A stretch of DNA of 64,000 bases from Roseovarius aestuarii (GTDB taxonomy: Bacteria > Pseudomonadota > Alphaproteobacteria > Rhodobacterales > Rhodobacteraceae): the NCBI RefSeq assembly GCF_019966515.1, contig NZ_JAIMIB010000002.1, forward strand, positions 124,001 to 188,000, in the 5' to 3' direction. This document shows, one piece after another, positions 1 through 9,120 of this stretch; the stretch's first letter is position 1; each line of letters starts with the position of its first letter. The translations under genes and the position numbers were made by a program. Below the pieces are notes generated by a model, which was not told the DNA's origin, ran no database searches, and saw only the letters and a list, made by a program, of their open reading frames with translations.

Positions 1-114
<114 letters not shown>

Positions 115-125
115 CCGGGGGCGGG

Positions 126-479
126 ATGTCTGAGGTATTCAGAAACACGTCAACGGCGCTGCCATTGCCCAAAGGTGAGACGCTGGTGGCCAGAACTACC
201 GAAGCCAACTGGCAGCAAACCGGTACCGATGGGTTTCTGATCAAACCGCTTTTTGAGGATACGATATCAGGCCAGCGTACCTGGCTGATGAAAGTCGACC
301 CCGGTGCGCTGGCGCCGCCCCATGCCCATAGCGAGACCGAGCAGATCTACGTGATCGAAGGCTCTTTTTATGATGACGAAAACACCTATGGCCCCGGCGA
401 TTTCGCCATCCGTGCCCCCGGCGTGATGCATACGGGCGGCAGCAAAGACGGGGCGGTCGTGATGCTGATCTATTCATAA
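126..479 (+). CDS. Small single-domain cupin protein
   Basis: A 117-residue protein that is essentially one cupin beta-barrel. The first cupin motif is visible as PHAHSETEQIYVIEG, giving the two histidines and glutamate that usually bind a metal. The second motif is the GDFAIRAPGVMHTG stretch with the last metal-binding histidine. There is no signal peptide, so it should be cytoplasmic. ATG at 126 is preferred over the GTG at 111, which overlaps the upstream stop codon. Such proteins resemble the C-terminal part of ChrR or small sugar/oxidant-related cupins, but the substrate cannot be told from sequence. It probably shares a transcript with the preceding gene. Confidence 0.85.
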   Translation: MSEVFRNTSTALPLPKGETLVARTTEANWQQTGTDGFLIKPLFEDTISGQRTWLMKVDPGALAPPHAHSETEQIYVIEGSFYDDENTYGPGDFAIRAPGVMHTGGSKDGAVVMLIYS

Positions 480-666
480 GCAGTTTCTGTGGCTACCGGA
501 GGCGATATCGCAAACGCCCGCTAAGCGGACCGAAACTGCCGTTTGTTGTGCTTGCGCTAATGTCCGCATTGCAGCATGCGGCGTGGCCTCAATCTCCTCA
601 GCAATATCTTCGCTTGTTTCAAACAGACCCGGTTTGTAGAAATCCAACAGCTCAGCCCGTGCCAAA

Positions 667-1265
667 TCAAATCTGGTTCAGATGCCAATCCGGATAGAAT
701 CCCGATCGATTGCAATAAGTCGTAACATCGTGGCCGGCAAATAAACCATCGCGTTCAACTAGTACGATGCGCCATCCCTGGACCGCTGCCAGATCCGCAT
801 TTGCAATTATGACCGGGCGAGAATGTGCGCCGAGCGACGCTTCGAACATCCTCTGGCGCAACTCTGACCAGTTTACGGAAGACAAGAACAGAAAGCCGTC
901 AACATGGTCGAAGTCCGCGCGGACATCACCGAGGCGAATGACCTCAGAACCTACATCACTCATCCTGTCTGCGGGCCGCCGCAATCCCATCCCAGACACC
1001 CGGTTTGAGCGCGGCAAGTGCTGCGTCCCGGCTGGTGATGACCTCGGCACTTTCAATGGAAATCCCTAGCCTTTCGACCTTGGCCAAAGTGCCGGCGCGA
1101 TCATAACTTGTGGCATTGGTCAGGACGCGGACCTTGCAGCCAAGGGCGCGTAGTTCGTCTAACCGGCGACCAGCCCCTTCGATCAATGTCTCACCGACAT
1201 TGATCACACCGAATGCGTCGAACACAAATATTGTCGCGCTTTCGGCGATATCGGTCAGCGCTGCA
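667..1265 (-). pseudogene. Broken HAD-IIA family phosphatase gene
   Basis: The N-terminal part (about 1265 down to 970) reads as a HAD-superfamily class IIA phosphatase: an FVFDAFGVINVGETL stretch in place of the DxD motif region, then VLTNATSYDRA and ITSRDAALAAL. Near 970 the family similarity moves to another frame (DVRADFDHVDGFLFLSS, SRPVIIANADLAA), which is a frameshift. Right after NADLAA the sequence jumps to what is normally the extreme C-terminus (DGLFAGHDVTTYC, then PDWH before the stop). The middle with the second half of the catalytic core is missing. A frameshift plus an internal deletion make this a non-functional remnant. Neighbours give no clue to its original substrate. Confidence 0.75.
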
Positions 1266-1583
1266 TTTTTCGAGTTTTGATCTGGCTGCTTGTTGCCGGA
1301 AAGTGGGACCGAACCTGTTGGTAGCGATCAAAAATCTCAGGAGCAGTAAGCATGGGTCTTGATGGCCTTCGGATTGATGTCTGCGACGGGTGCTCGATTT
1401 GAATTGGTCGTTCAACTGCAGCGGCCAAAGCAGTCCTTACTGATCAGTAACTGTACGGGGCCGGGCGTCAGGCCCTGCAAGATTGAAATTTCGCTTGCGG
1501 CAACGCGTGCCGAAACCGCAATTTTTTCTTTGTTAATCGGGACATTCAACAGTAGCCTTAAGCCCAATGGGAGGAGACTTATT
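1266..1583. other. Gene-free stretch upstream of phnD
   Basis: About 320 bases between the HAD remnant and phnD. The open frame of phnD extends upstream to 1359, but the extension lacks signal-peptide or family character, while ATG at 1584 has a strong GGGAGGAG ribosome site. The stretch presumably holds the phn promoter. I could not identify a Pho box or other operator with confidence. Confidence 0.4.
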
Positions 1584-2561
1584 ATGAATATGACAACCAA
1601 GTTATTGTCGGGCGCGGCCTTTGCTTTCTGCCTGTCACTGGCAACGGGGCCGGTTGCGGCGCAGGATTGTCCGCGCGGCGATCTGGATGAACGCTTTTGC
1701 GACGCCGATGGCGACCTGCTGGCGGACACACCCACCGATGAAAGCGAGCTGATTGATCCCGACACGCTGATCTTTGCCTACACGCCGGTCGAAGACCCGG
1801 CGGTTTATAAAGAGGCCTGGGCCGATTTCCTGACGCATCTTGAAGCCGAGACCGGCAAGAAGGTCACGTTTTTCCCGGTTCAGAACAACGCCGCCCAGAT
1901 CGAGGCGATGCGCTCGGGCCGCCTGCATATCGCAGGCTTCAATACCGGGTCGAACCCGCTGGCAGTAAACTGTGCGGGCTTCAACCCGTTTACGATCATG
2001 GCGGCCGAGGATGGCAGCTTTGGCTACGAGATGGAAATCCTGACCTATCCCGGATCGGGTATCGAAAAGGTCGAAGACATTTCCGGCAAGCAATTGGCGT
2101 TCACGTCACCCACATCGAACTCGGGTTTCAAGGCGCCCTCGGCGATTCTGAAAAGCGATTTCGACTTACTGCCCGAGCGCGATTTCGAACCGGTCTATTC
2201 CGGCAAACATGACAACTCGATCCTGGGCGTGGCCAACAAGGACTATCCCGCTGCCTCGATTGCCAATTCGGTGCTGGCGCGGATGATCGAGCGGGATGTG
2301 GTCAAGGAGGAGCAGTTGGTTTCGATTTACAAGTCGCAGACATTCCCGACCACCGGCTATGGCGTTGTCTACAACCTCAAGCCCGAACTGAAAGAAAAGA
2401 TCAGGAACGCGTTTTTCAACTTTGAATGGGACGGCACCAGCCTGAAAGAAGAGTTCGAGAAGAACGGCGAGGGCCAGTTCCTTGAGATGACCTATCAGGA
2501 ATATTGGGAGGTGATCCGCAAGATTGATGCTGCCAACGGCGTCAGCTACGCCTGCGAGTAA
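1584..2561 (+). CDS. phnD: Phosphonate/phosphite-type ABC transporter, periplasmic binding protein
   Basis: A 325-residue periplasmic binding protein of the PhnD family. The start at 1584 is preceded by GGGAGGAG and gives a normal signal peptide (MNMTTKLLSGAAFAFCLSLA, cleavage after the VAA that precedes QDC). The mature protein begins with a short acidic segment holding two cysteines and an EF-hand-like DADGDLLAD, then FAYTPVEDPAVYKEAW, typical of PhnD. It would capture phosphonate or phosphite in the periplasm and hand it to the permeases encoded downstream. A hairpin with a T-run follows the gene, so the binding protein is likely made in excess over the membrane parts. No C-P lyase or other phosphonate catabolic gene is in the window, so the ligand is uncertain. 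Confidence 0.92.
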   Translation: MNMTTKLLSGAAFAFCLSLATGPVAAQDCPRGDLDERFCDADGDLLADTPTDESELIDPDTLIFAYTPVEDPAVYKEAWADFLTHLEAETGKKVTFFPVQNNAAQIEAMRSGRLHIAGFNTGSNPLAVNCAGFNPFTIMAAEDGSFGYEMEILTYPGSGIEKVEDISGKQLAFTSPTSNSGFKAPSAILKSDFDLLPERDFEPVYSGKHDNSILGVANKDYPAASIANSVLARMIERDVVKEEQLVSIYKSQTFPTTGYGVVYNLKPELKEKIRNAFFNFEWDGTSLKEEFEKNGEGQFLEMTYQEYWEVIRKIDAANGVSYACE

Positions 2562-2582
2562 CACGGTCAAAGATCAGGCAGG

Positions 2583-2608
2583 GGGCGGCGGTTTCGGGCC
2601 GCCCTTTT
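2583..2608 (+). terminator. Hairpin between phnD and phnC
   Basis: GGGCGGC at 2583-2589 pairs with GCCGCCC at 2598-2604 and is followed by TTTT. It sits in the 78-base gap between phnD and phnC. It probably terminates part of the transcripts, or protects the phnD message, favouring binding-protein production. Confidence 0.75.
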
Positions 2609-2639
2609 CCATAGGAAAAATTGGGGCGGGAGGGCTTTC

Positions 2640-3437
2640 ATGCTGCGGCTTGAAAAGCTGGTGAAGACCTACAAGACCGGGGATCAAGCGCTTAAGTCCG
2701 TCGATCTTGAAGTGCCCGATGGCCAGGTTCTGGCACTGATCGGTCCGTCTGGGGCAGGTAAGTCAACGCTGATCCGCTGCATCAACCGTCTGGTCGAGCC
2801 GACGTCGGGCAATGTCTTTCTGGGTGGTGTGGAACTAACCGGGCTCTCGTCGGGCAACTTGCGCAAAGAGCGCCGCCGCATGGGGATGATTTTTCAGGAA
2901 TACGCGCTGGTGGAACGCCTGACGGTAATGGAGAATGTTCTGTCAGGCCGTCTGGGTTACGTAAGTTTCTGGCGCAGTTTTCTGCGTAAATATCCGCAAA
3001 AAGACGTGGACGAGGCGTTTCGCCTGCTGGATCGCGTAGGCCTGCTTGAGATGGCCGACAAACGCGCTGACGAACTGTCGGGCGGACAGCGGCAACGTGT
3101 GGGCATCTGCCGGGCGCTGATCCAGGATCCGGCACTTTTGCTGGTGGACGAACCAACGGCCTCGCTAGACCCCAAAACCTCTCGCCAGATCATGCGGCTG
3201 ATCTGCGAGCTTTGCAAGGAGCGTGGTCTGGCGGCAATCATCAATATTCATGACGTGGCGCTGGCACAAATGTTCGTGCAGCGGGTCATCGGGTTGCGGT
3301 TTGGTGCTGTCGAATTCGATGGCCCGCCCGATGCGCTGACACCCGTTGTATTGACCACGATCTATGGCGAGGAAGACTGGGAAGCGACCATCGATAAGAT
3401 CGACGAAGAAGGCGACGAACCCGAGGCCGCCGAATGA
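2640..3437 (+). CDS. phnC: Phosphonate-type ABC transporter, ATP-binding protein
   Basis: A 265-residue ABC ATPase of the PhnC type. Visible motifs are Walker A GPSGAGKS at residues 35-42, Q-loop glutamine near 86 (IFQEYAL), signature LSGGQ at 146-150 and Walker B LLLVDEP at 166-172. It powers import by the two PhnE permeases whose genes follow with overlapping ends (the ATGA at 3434 joins it to the first permease). The C-terminal tail is acidic ([11 protein letters not shown]), which is an extension over the core domain. Confidence 0.95.
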   Translation: MLRLEKLVKTYKTGDQALKSVDLEVPDGQVLALIGPSGAGKSTLIRCINRLVEPTSGNVFLGGVELTGLSSGNLRKERRRMGMIFQEYALVERLTVMENVLSGRLGYVSFWRSFLRKYPQKDVDEAFRLLDRVGLLEMADKRADELSGGQRQRVGICRALIQDPALLLVDEPTASLDPKTSRQIMRLICELCKERGLAAIINIHDVALAQMFVQRVIGLRFGAVEFDGPPDALTPVVLTTIYGEEDWEATIDKIDEEGDEPEAAE

Positions 3438-4246
3438 GCAAGGACCTCAACAGCCTCGTTGGCAAGCCCTGGAAAAAGCCTCCGTTCATTCAGCGCGGCT
3501 GGTTGCGCTGGTCGCTGGTGTTGGGGTTTGCGGTCTATATGGTGGCCGCAGTCCTGACGATCGAAGTGAATTGGGCCCGCGTCTACGAGGGTCTGGAGCG
3601 CGGCAAGCAGTTTATCCTGGCGTTCACCAGCCCCGACTTTGCATCACGCTCCGGCGATATCTGGGACGGAATGCTGGAAAGTATCATTATGACAGTTGCG
3701 GCCTCGGTGGTGGGGATAGGTATTTCGATCCCGATCGCATTGGGGGCCGCGCGCAATGTCGCGCCATTGCCTGTCTATCTGATCTGCCGCGGCATCATCG
3801 CGATCAGCCGGGCCTTGCAGGAAATCATCGTTGCGATCCTTCTGGTAGCGATTTTCGGCTTCGGTCCGCTGGCGGGCTTCCTGACGCTGAGCTTTGCCAC
3901 GATCGGCTTCCTGTCGAAGCTGCTGGCCGAAGATATCGAGAGCATGGACAAGGTGCAGGCCGAGGCAATCAAGGCATCAGGGGCCCACTGGGGGCAGTGG
4001 ATCAATTACGGCATTCAGCCACAGGTCATGCCACGCCTGATCGGTCTGTCGATGTACCGCATCGACATCAATTTCCGCGAAAGCGCCATTCTGGGTCTTG
4101 TAGGAGCCGGCGGTATAGGTGCAACGCTGAATACTGCCTTTGACCGTTATGAATATGACACGGCGGCTGCGATTCTGCTGATCATCATCGTGATCGTCAT
4201 GGCGCTTGAATACCTGTCGGGCATCATCCGCGAGAGGGTGCAGTAA
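3434..4246 (+). CDS. phnE: Phosphonate-type ABC transporter, permease 1
   Basis: A 270-residue inner-membrane permease of the PhnE family. An N-terminal membrane segment around residues 30-48 is followed by a 60-residue soluble stretch and then a cluster of hydrophobic helices. The cytoplasmic EAA loop reads [17 protein letters not shown], followed by [17 protein letters not shown], the usual PhnE signature. It starts within phnC (4-base overlap) and its stop overlaps the start of the second permease by one base, so translation is coupled. Together with the next gene it should form a heterodimeric channel. Confidence 0.93.
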   Translation: MSKDLNSLVGKPWKKPPFIQRGWLRWSLVLGFAVYMVAAVLTIEVNWARVYEGLERGKQFILAFTSPDFASRSGDIWDGMLESIIMTVAASVVGIGISIPIALGAARNVAPLPVYLICRGIIAISRALQEIIVAILLVAIFGFGPLAGFLTLSFATIGFLSKLLAEDIESMDKVQAEAIKASGAHWGQWINYGIQPQVMPRLIGLSMYRIDINFRESAILGLVGAGGIGATLNTAFDRYEYDTAAAILLIIIVIVMALEYLSGIIRERVQ

Positions 4247-5061
4247 TGCCGGTTCAGGACGTTCAGGGACAAAAGGTCTGGCAGCGCCGAACCGGTCGGG
4301 AATCGCTGTTCCACTGGCTGCTCTGGCTGGCAGGAATCGCGGTTTTCGCCTATTGCTGGCAACAGATTTCGAACGCGACGACTTGGTTCTTTGTCTGGGA
4401 CGCGCCCAGCATTGCCGGCGATATCTGGCGCCGGGCCACCCCGCCGAAATGGGAATACATCACGCAACTGGGCGAACCCATCTGGGACACGCTTAACATC
4501 GCGACACTGGGGACAATTATCGCCTTGTTCCTGGCGGTGCCGGTTGCCTTTCTGGCCGCGCGCAACACTACCCCTTCGACACTGTTCATTCGTCCGATTG
4601 CGCTTCTGATCATCGTATCCACCCGCTCCATCAACTCGCTGATCTGGGCGCTTTTGCTGATCGCGATCATCGGACCCGGTGTCTTTGCCGGGGTGATCGC
4701 CATCGCAATCCGATCGATCGGCTTCTGCGCCAAGCTGCTCTACGAGGCCATCGAAGAGATCGATCACACGCAGGTCGAAGCCATAACGGCCACCGGTGCG
4801 TCGCGCTGGCAGGTGATGGCCTACGGGATCGTGCCGCAAATACTGCCTGCGTTTGCGGGCATCGCGGTCTTCCGCTGGGACATCAACATTCGCGAGTCTA
4901 CCGTTCTGGGGCTCGTTGGCGCGGGTGGTATCGGGTTGCAACTTTCTGCATCGCTCAATGTGCTGGCCTGGCCGCAAGTAGCACTAATACTTTTGGTGAT
5001 CCTTGCTGCGGTAGTTATCTCAGAATGGGTCTCCGCAAAAGTTCGCGGCGCTATCATTTAG
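4246..5061 (+). CDS. phnE: Phosphonate-type ABC transporter, permease 2
   Basis: A second PhnE-family permease of 271 residues, clearly a paralogue of the preceding gene: the EAA loop is EAITATGASRWQVMAYG and the end has [17 protein letters not shown]. The order D-C-E-E with two permeases is common in alphaproteobacteria. It is the last gene of the operon. No clear terminator was seen in the 145 bases before the next (convergent) small gene. Confidence 0.93.
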   Translation: MPVQDVQGQKVWQRRTGRESLFHWLLWLAGIAVFAYCWQQISNATTWFFVWDAPSIAGDIWRRATPPKWEYITQLGEPIWDTLNIATLGTIIALFLAVPVAFLAARNTTPSTLFIRPIALLIIVSTRSINSLIWALLLIAIIGPGVFAGVIAIAIRSIGFCAKLLYEAIEEIDHTQVEAITATGASRWQVMAYGIVPQILPAFAGIAVFRWDINIRESTVLGLVGAGGIGLQLSASLNVLAWPQVALILLVILAAVVISEWVSAKVRGAII

Positions 5062-5206
5062 CTTTCAGGCAAAATTCGTTTGGATAGATGGATGAGTTCC
5101 CCTGTAAGCCGACTTTCATTCGGTTCGCAGCGTCCTTCCGCTTTGGGTTCGAAGCAGACCTTCGTCGAACCTGACATGACGTTACTCAGTAGTCTCGTAG
5201 GACATA

Positions 5207-5350
5207 TCATCGCCAGAAGGCCATCCATTCGATCATGTCTGTGAGCTTTCGGCTTAGAAACAGCGTTGCCGACAGGTCATTCATCAGCCAGTCACCACAC
5301 AGCCCAATCAGGATGAGTGCGCCTAGGGCGAGGGCGATCTGGTTGGTCAT
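5207..5350 (-). CDS. 47-residue membrane protein behind gap
   Basis: A short frame starting at ATG 5350 encodes a 47-residue protein: one hydrophobic helix (IALALGALILIGLCGDWLM) followed by an amphipathic tail ending MAFWR. From memory, similar small proteins often follow gap in Rhodobacteraceae; this was not checked. It lies 70 bases behind gap in the same direction. A GC-rich hairpin followed by a T-run sits between the two, so it may be made from read-through or a small separate transcript. The function is unknown. Confidence 0.6.
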   Translation of the reverse strand: MTNQIALALGALILIGLCGDWLMNDLSATLFLSRKLTDMIEWMAFWR

Positions 5351-5368
5351 CTTGGGCTGTCCACAAAG

Positions 5369-5397
5369 AAAAATCCCGCCCGGTATGCCGGACGGGA
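5369..5397 (-). terminator. Terminator behind gap
   Basis: Read on the minus strand, CCCGTCCGG pairs with CCGGGCGGG (with G-T pairs) around a short ATA loop and is followed by ATTTTT. It lies just after the gap stop codon, within the gap to the following small gene. Confidence 0.75.
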
Positions 5398-5421
5398 CGA
5401 ATCTGTGCAAGATTTCAATGG

Positions 5422-6423
5422 TTAACCCAGCTTGCCCATTAGCACGGCAACATCGGCCATGCGGCAGGAGAAGCCCCATTCGTTGTCATACCAGGCCAGC
5501 ACGCGGACCAGCCGGTTGCCGATGACCCTGGTCTGGTCGGGGGCAAAGATCGAGCTTTCCTCGGTATGGTTGAAATCGATCGACACCTTGGGTTCGGGAT
5601 CATAGCCCAACACGCCTTTGAGCGGACCGGCGGCAGCGGCGGCAACGACTTCGTTTACGTCGGCCTCGGACACGTCGCGGGCGGCGATGAAGGTCAGGTC
5701 CACGGCAGACACGTTCGGTGTGGGCACGCGGATGGCCGAACCGTCAAGCTTACCTTTTAGCGCGGGGAGCACTTCACCCAGTGCTTTCGCGGCACCGGTC
5801 GAGGTGGGGATCATCGACATCGCGGCAGCACGGGCGCGGTAGAGATCCTTGTGGCGGCGGTCGAGCGTCGGTTGATCGCCGGTGTAGGCGTGAATCGTGG
5901 TCATGATGCCAGATTCAATACCGATGCCTTCGTGCAGCACCTTGGCCACGGGCGCGAGGCAGTTGGTGGTACACGAGCCGTTCGAGATCATATTCTCACC
6001 GGCTTGCAGATCGCCATCGTTCACGCCAAGGACCACGGTGCGGTCGACATTCTTGCCGGGCGCCGAGAGCAGTACTTTCCTGGCGCCGCGCTCAAGATGT
6101 TTGCGGGCCTTCTCGCCATCGTTGAACTTGCCGGTGCATTCCAGCACGACGTCGACGCCGGACCAGTCAAGTTCGTCCATGTCATAGGTCGAGAACATTT
6201 GCATCGGGCCCTTGCCCAGATCCATCGTGCCGTCGCCCAGCGTGATCTCGTTCGCGAAACGACCATGCACGCTGTCATATTTAATCAGGTGTGCTGCGGT
6301 TTCCAACGGGCCGGTGGCGTTGACCTTGACGACTTCGATATCATCGCGCGGGCTTTGCGCAATATGAGCAAGGGTACAGCGGCCGATGCGGCCAAAGCCA
6401 TTGATGCCGACTTTGATGGTCAT
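5422..6423 (-). CDS. gap: Glyceraldehyde-3-phosphate dehydrogenase, type I
   Basis: A 333-residue GAPDH of standard length, converting glyceraldehyde 3-phosphate to 1,3-bisphosphoglycerate in the cytoplasm. The Rossmann motif is GINGFGRIG (residues 6-14); the catalytic cysteine is C151 in SNGSCTTNCLAP, and the partner histidine is H178 in TTIHAY. The position usually held by an aspartate that selects NAD (the IND of most enzymes) is alanine here (VNATGPLE, Ala36), which may relax specificity towards NADP. The promoter region carries two operator-like sequences with a TGTTAGCG core (see that entry). Confidence 0.96.
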   Translation of the reverse strand: MTIKVGINGFGRIGRCTLAHIAQSPRDDIEVVKVNATGPLETAAHLIKYDSVHGRFANEITLGDGTMDLGKGPMQMFSTYDMDELDWSGVDVVLECTGKFNDGEKARKHLERGARKVLLSAPGKNVDRTVVLGVNDGDLQAGENMISNGSCTTNCLAPVAKVLHEGIGIESGIMTTIHAYTGDQPTLDRRHKDLYRARAAAMSMIPTSTGAAKALGEVLPALKGKLDGSAIRVPTPNVSAVDLTFIAARDVSEADVNEVVAAAAAGPLKGVLGYDPEPKVSIDFNHTEESSIFAPDQTRVIGNRLVRVLAWYDNEWGFSCRMADVAVLMGKLG

Positions 6424-6754
6424 GGCGGTTTCCTCTGTATCTAATTGTTGCCCGCGATATAGACCTGCCGGAACGGCCCTGAAAGGCGAAAATCGCCAAA
6501 TATCCTACTGTTAGCGATAAACACTGTTTTCGTATTTGGGTCAGTGCGTTTGATTGCGCTAACAGATTCCGCGATGCAGAGCTCTTAGCGCGCGTTCTAA
6601 TTCGCTTTTCAACCCATTGGTGTTCACGACCTCGGACCGTACGAACGGTCTGGTTCACTTTCTTTAAACCTTTGGACGTCTGATGCGCACAAGACGGGAC
6701 TTACCCGGCTCGGCGGCAGATACAGCACAAGATATTACTAAGGAGCGTCTGAGG
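6424..6754. other. Gap promoter region without genes
   Basis: About 330 bases between the gap start and the GTA portal fragment. It holds the gap promoter and the paired operator-like repeats at 6508-6565. No convincing gene was found. The right part may be decayed GTA sequence ahead of the portal gene, but I could not recognise it. Confidence 0.4.
6508..6565. promoter_or_regulatory. Paired LacI-type operators upstream of gap
   Basis: CTGTTAGCG (6508-6516) and its perfect reverse complement CGCTAACAG (6557-6565) are 40 bases apart. Each is one good half of a TGTTAGCGCTAACA palindrome with a weaker other half: TGTTAGCGATAAAC and TGATTGCGCTAACA. Such palindromes are what I recall for the LacI-family carbon regulator CceR of Rhodobacter. 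The same core recurs near the aldolase gene and before the aidB-like gene. Confidence 0.5.
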
Positions 6755-7123
6755 ATGATTATGGATTTCTTTCGGCAATAGGGCGCGACGGGGCAAGCGC
6801 CTGAGCAGAAAGCCAGCGCAACCGGCTCGCTGATGGCGTGGCATGGTGCCGGGCGGGTAGCCTGGAGTCCACGCGATACGGTGACGCTTACCCGTGCCGG
6901 GTTCAGCGGCAATCCGGTCGGATTTCGCTGCGTCAAGATGATCGCCGAGGCGGCGGCGAGCCTGCCGCTGGTGTTGCAGGATGCCACGCAGCGTTATGCC
7001 GAACACCCGGTGCTGGGGCTGATCAAAAGTCCGAACCCGATACAAGGGCGCGCTGAACTCTTCGAGGCTTTGTACGGTCAGCTGCTGCTAACCGGGAACG
7101 CCTATATCGAGGCCGTGGGCGGC
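6755..7123 (+). pseudogene. Truncated GTA/HK97-type portal protein
   Basis: From ATG 6755 the frame reads a short start (MIMDFFRQ), then TAG at 6779-6781, then continues in the same frame with typical GTA portal sequence: GRVAWSPRDTVTLTRAGFSGNPVGFRCVKMIAEAAASLPLVLQD, shown here in part only as the SWPRD-to-AEAAASLPL region, and GRAELFEALYGQLLLTGNAY. It stops resembling the portal after EAVGG near 7123, where the sequence changes to gene-15-like. The full portal is around 390 residues, so only the first third remains, and that part is also interrupted by a stop codon. It is dead GTA material. Confidence 0.8.
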
Positions 7124-8633
7124 GTTACAGCCCTTGATGCTTTGCGCCGGTTTCGATGCGGTGGAACGTGGCGGAGAGTTGAAATGTCGTAACCGTAACG
7201 GCACGGTTACGGCGGCGATTTCAGTCGACGAGATGGTCCGTGATCCGGAAAGTGATGGCATTATCGAGACGACGCGCGGCAGCGTGGCCGCGTTGCCGAG
7301 CCGCGTCAGGTTGCGTTTCATTGATGCGGACAGCGAATTCGAGGTGCGCGCGGAGGAGGCGGTTTTGCCGGATGAGGATATACAGAGTGCCTCGCAATCG
7401 GAAATGCCTGTCTGCCTGACCCGGACAGAGGGACGCCAGACCGTGGAACGCTGGTTGGCAGAGGCGCGCGTGTCGGCAGACACCGTGCGGCTGACATTGC
7501 CGCCATCACGGCTGGATGTCGGGGCCGGAGATGTTATCGAACTGGGAGATACCGGCGAAGCCAGGCTTTTTCGCGTGGACCGAGTTGAGCAGATGGGCAA
7601 TGCGCAGCGCGTCGAAGGGGCACGTATCGAGCCTGAAAGCTACCGCCCGATTGACATTGACGAAGTGGTTCCGAGGATGCGTTCGATTTTGCCGCCGGTG
7701 CCGGTGACGCCGCTGTTTCTGGATTTGCCGCTCTTGACCGGTGATGAAACGCCGCACGCGCCGCATGTGGCGGTGATGGCCGATCCCTGGCCCGGCGCGG
7801 CGGCGATCTATTCTTCGGATGTCGACGCGAACTACCAATTAAACCAGATTGTTCCGGCGCGGGCGCCGGTTGGCATCACCGAAACTGCGCTGGCCCCATG
7901 CGGTGCAGGGTTGGTTGATTATGGTGCCGACCTGATCGTGAAGATGGAATTCGGCGTTATGGAAAGCGTCGTCGATGACGCCTTTCTGGCAGGGGCCAAT
8001 CTTTGTGCGATCGGGGACGGTACACCGGATGGCTGGGAGCTGTTCCAGTTTCGCGACGCCGAGTTGATCGCGACGAATACCTATGCGCTGAGGCATCGTT
8101 TGCGGGGGCAGTTGGGGACCGAAACGGCGCAGGGCGGTGACTGGCCCGCTGGCTCATTTGTTGTGCGGCTTGATGGCACCTCGGTGCAGATCGGTATGGC
8201 TGAGAGGAAACGCGGATTGCTACGTCATTACCGGGTTGGACCGGCGGATCGACCGATGGATGACGATGCCTATCAATATGGCGCGCTGGCCTTTGACGGT
8301 ATCGGGCTGAAACCGTACAGCCCGGTGCATCTGCGCGGTGTGCTCGAGCCTGGGGGCGATCTGAGCTACAGCTGGATCCGGCGCACCCGGATCGGTGGAG
8401 ATATCTGGAACACGCCCGATGTTCCGTTGAACGAGGAAAGCGAACAATATCTGCTGCGGGTAATGCAGGGAGCGACGCTGCTGCGCGAAGAGATGTTGAC
8501 CGCGCCGAGTTGGAGCTATCCATCTGCTCTGCAGGCGGCGGATGGGCTGAACGGGGACTTTGACATCGAGGTCGCCCAAGTATCGGCAAGCTTTGGCCCG
8601 GGCACGTTCGCGGTGTTGCCGCAGTCGATTTGA
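7124..8633 (+). pseudogene. C-terminal part of GTA gene 15 (tail/host-specificity protein)
   Basis: An open frame of about 500 codons (from 7134) matches the C-terminal half of the large GTA tail protein encoded by gene 15 (glycoside hydrolase/phage-tail type): AGFDAVERGGELKCR, LPSRVRLRFIDAD, VDRVEQMGNAQRVEGARIE and YSWIRRTRIGGD. The N-terminal 800 or so residues are missing. The portal fragment precedes it directly, so the capsid, protease, tail and most of gene 15 have been deleted in one event. The frame is intact, but it has no sensible start and no partners, so I call it a remnant. The usual short gene downstream of gene 15 is also absent. Confidence 0.78.
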
Positions 8634-8697
8634 GGGAATTGGAGCGTCGTCCCTGAACCGTGGCTCACGAACGGCGCTTTATCATGAAAATGTCGCG

Positions 8698-9036
8698 CTA
8701 ACCATTCGCACAACCGATGCATTTGGCAGCGGCAGGGTCTAGTTCAAGGCGTCCTGTGGCGATCGCGTCGCCGCAATCTTCGCAATAGCCATATTCGCCT
8801 TCGTCTAACCGACCGAGGGCTGCGGCAAGGCGGGTTTTCTCCGTCCGGCGACGGCTGGCCTGGGCTTTGGCCATGGCCTGATATTGTAAAGCGTCCATTC
8901 GGCTGAGGCGGCCAACGGCCTGCTGATCCAGCTCAACCGTGGCCTGGCCGGATTCGCCCAAGGCGTCCTCCTGTGCGATCTCGTCAAGACGCGCATGGAT
9001 CAGATCGCGGAATTTAGCCTGATCGGTTGTATTCAT
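8698..9036 (-). CDS. DksA/TraR-family zinc-finger protein
   Basis: A 112-residue protein with an N-terminal helical hairpin (rich in Q, E, R and A) and a C-terminal C4 zinc finger, CEDCG followed by CIGCA 17 residues later. This is the DksA/TraR architecture, although it is shorter than E. coli DksA (151 residues). ATG at 9036 is preferred; an upstream in-frame start would overlap the cysE promoter. Members bind the RNA polymerase secondary channel or act in stress responses; which role applies here is not known. It is divergent from cysE. Confidence 0.85.
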   Translation of the reverse strand: MNTTDQAKFRDLIHARLDEIAQEDALGESGQATVELDQQAVGRLSRMDALQYQAMAKAQASRRRTEKTRLAAALGRLDEGEYGYCEDCGDAIATGRLELDPAAAKCIGCANG

Positions 9037-9120
9037 TTTGCTTATTCCCGCTATCACAGCTTTGCATTTTACCATTCCTACCTATCTGGTATAGTCAAGG
9101 CCTGCTTAAGGAGCCTGCAT

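Noticed and set aside
474..665. 63-codon frame on the minus strand after the cupin gene
   Set aside because: No ribosome site, no family character and the position suggests the decayed end of the HAD remnant region, so I do not call a gene.
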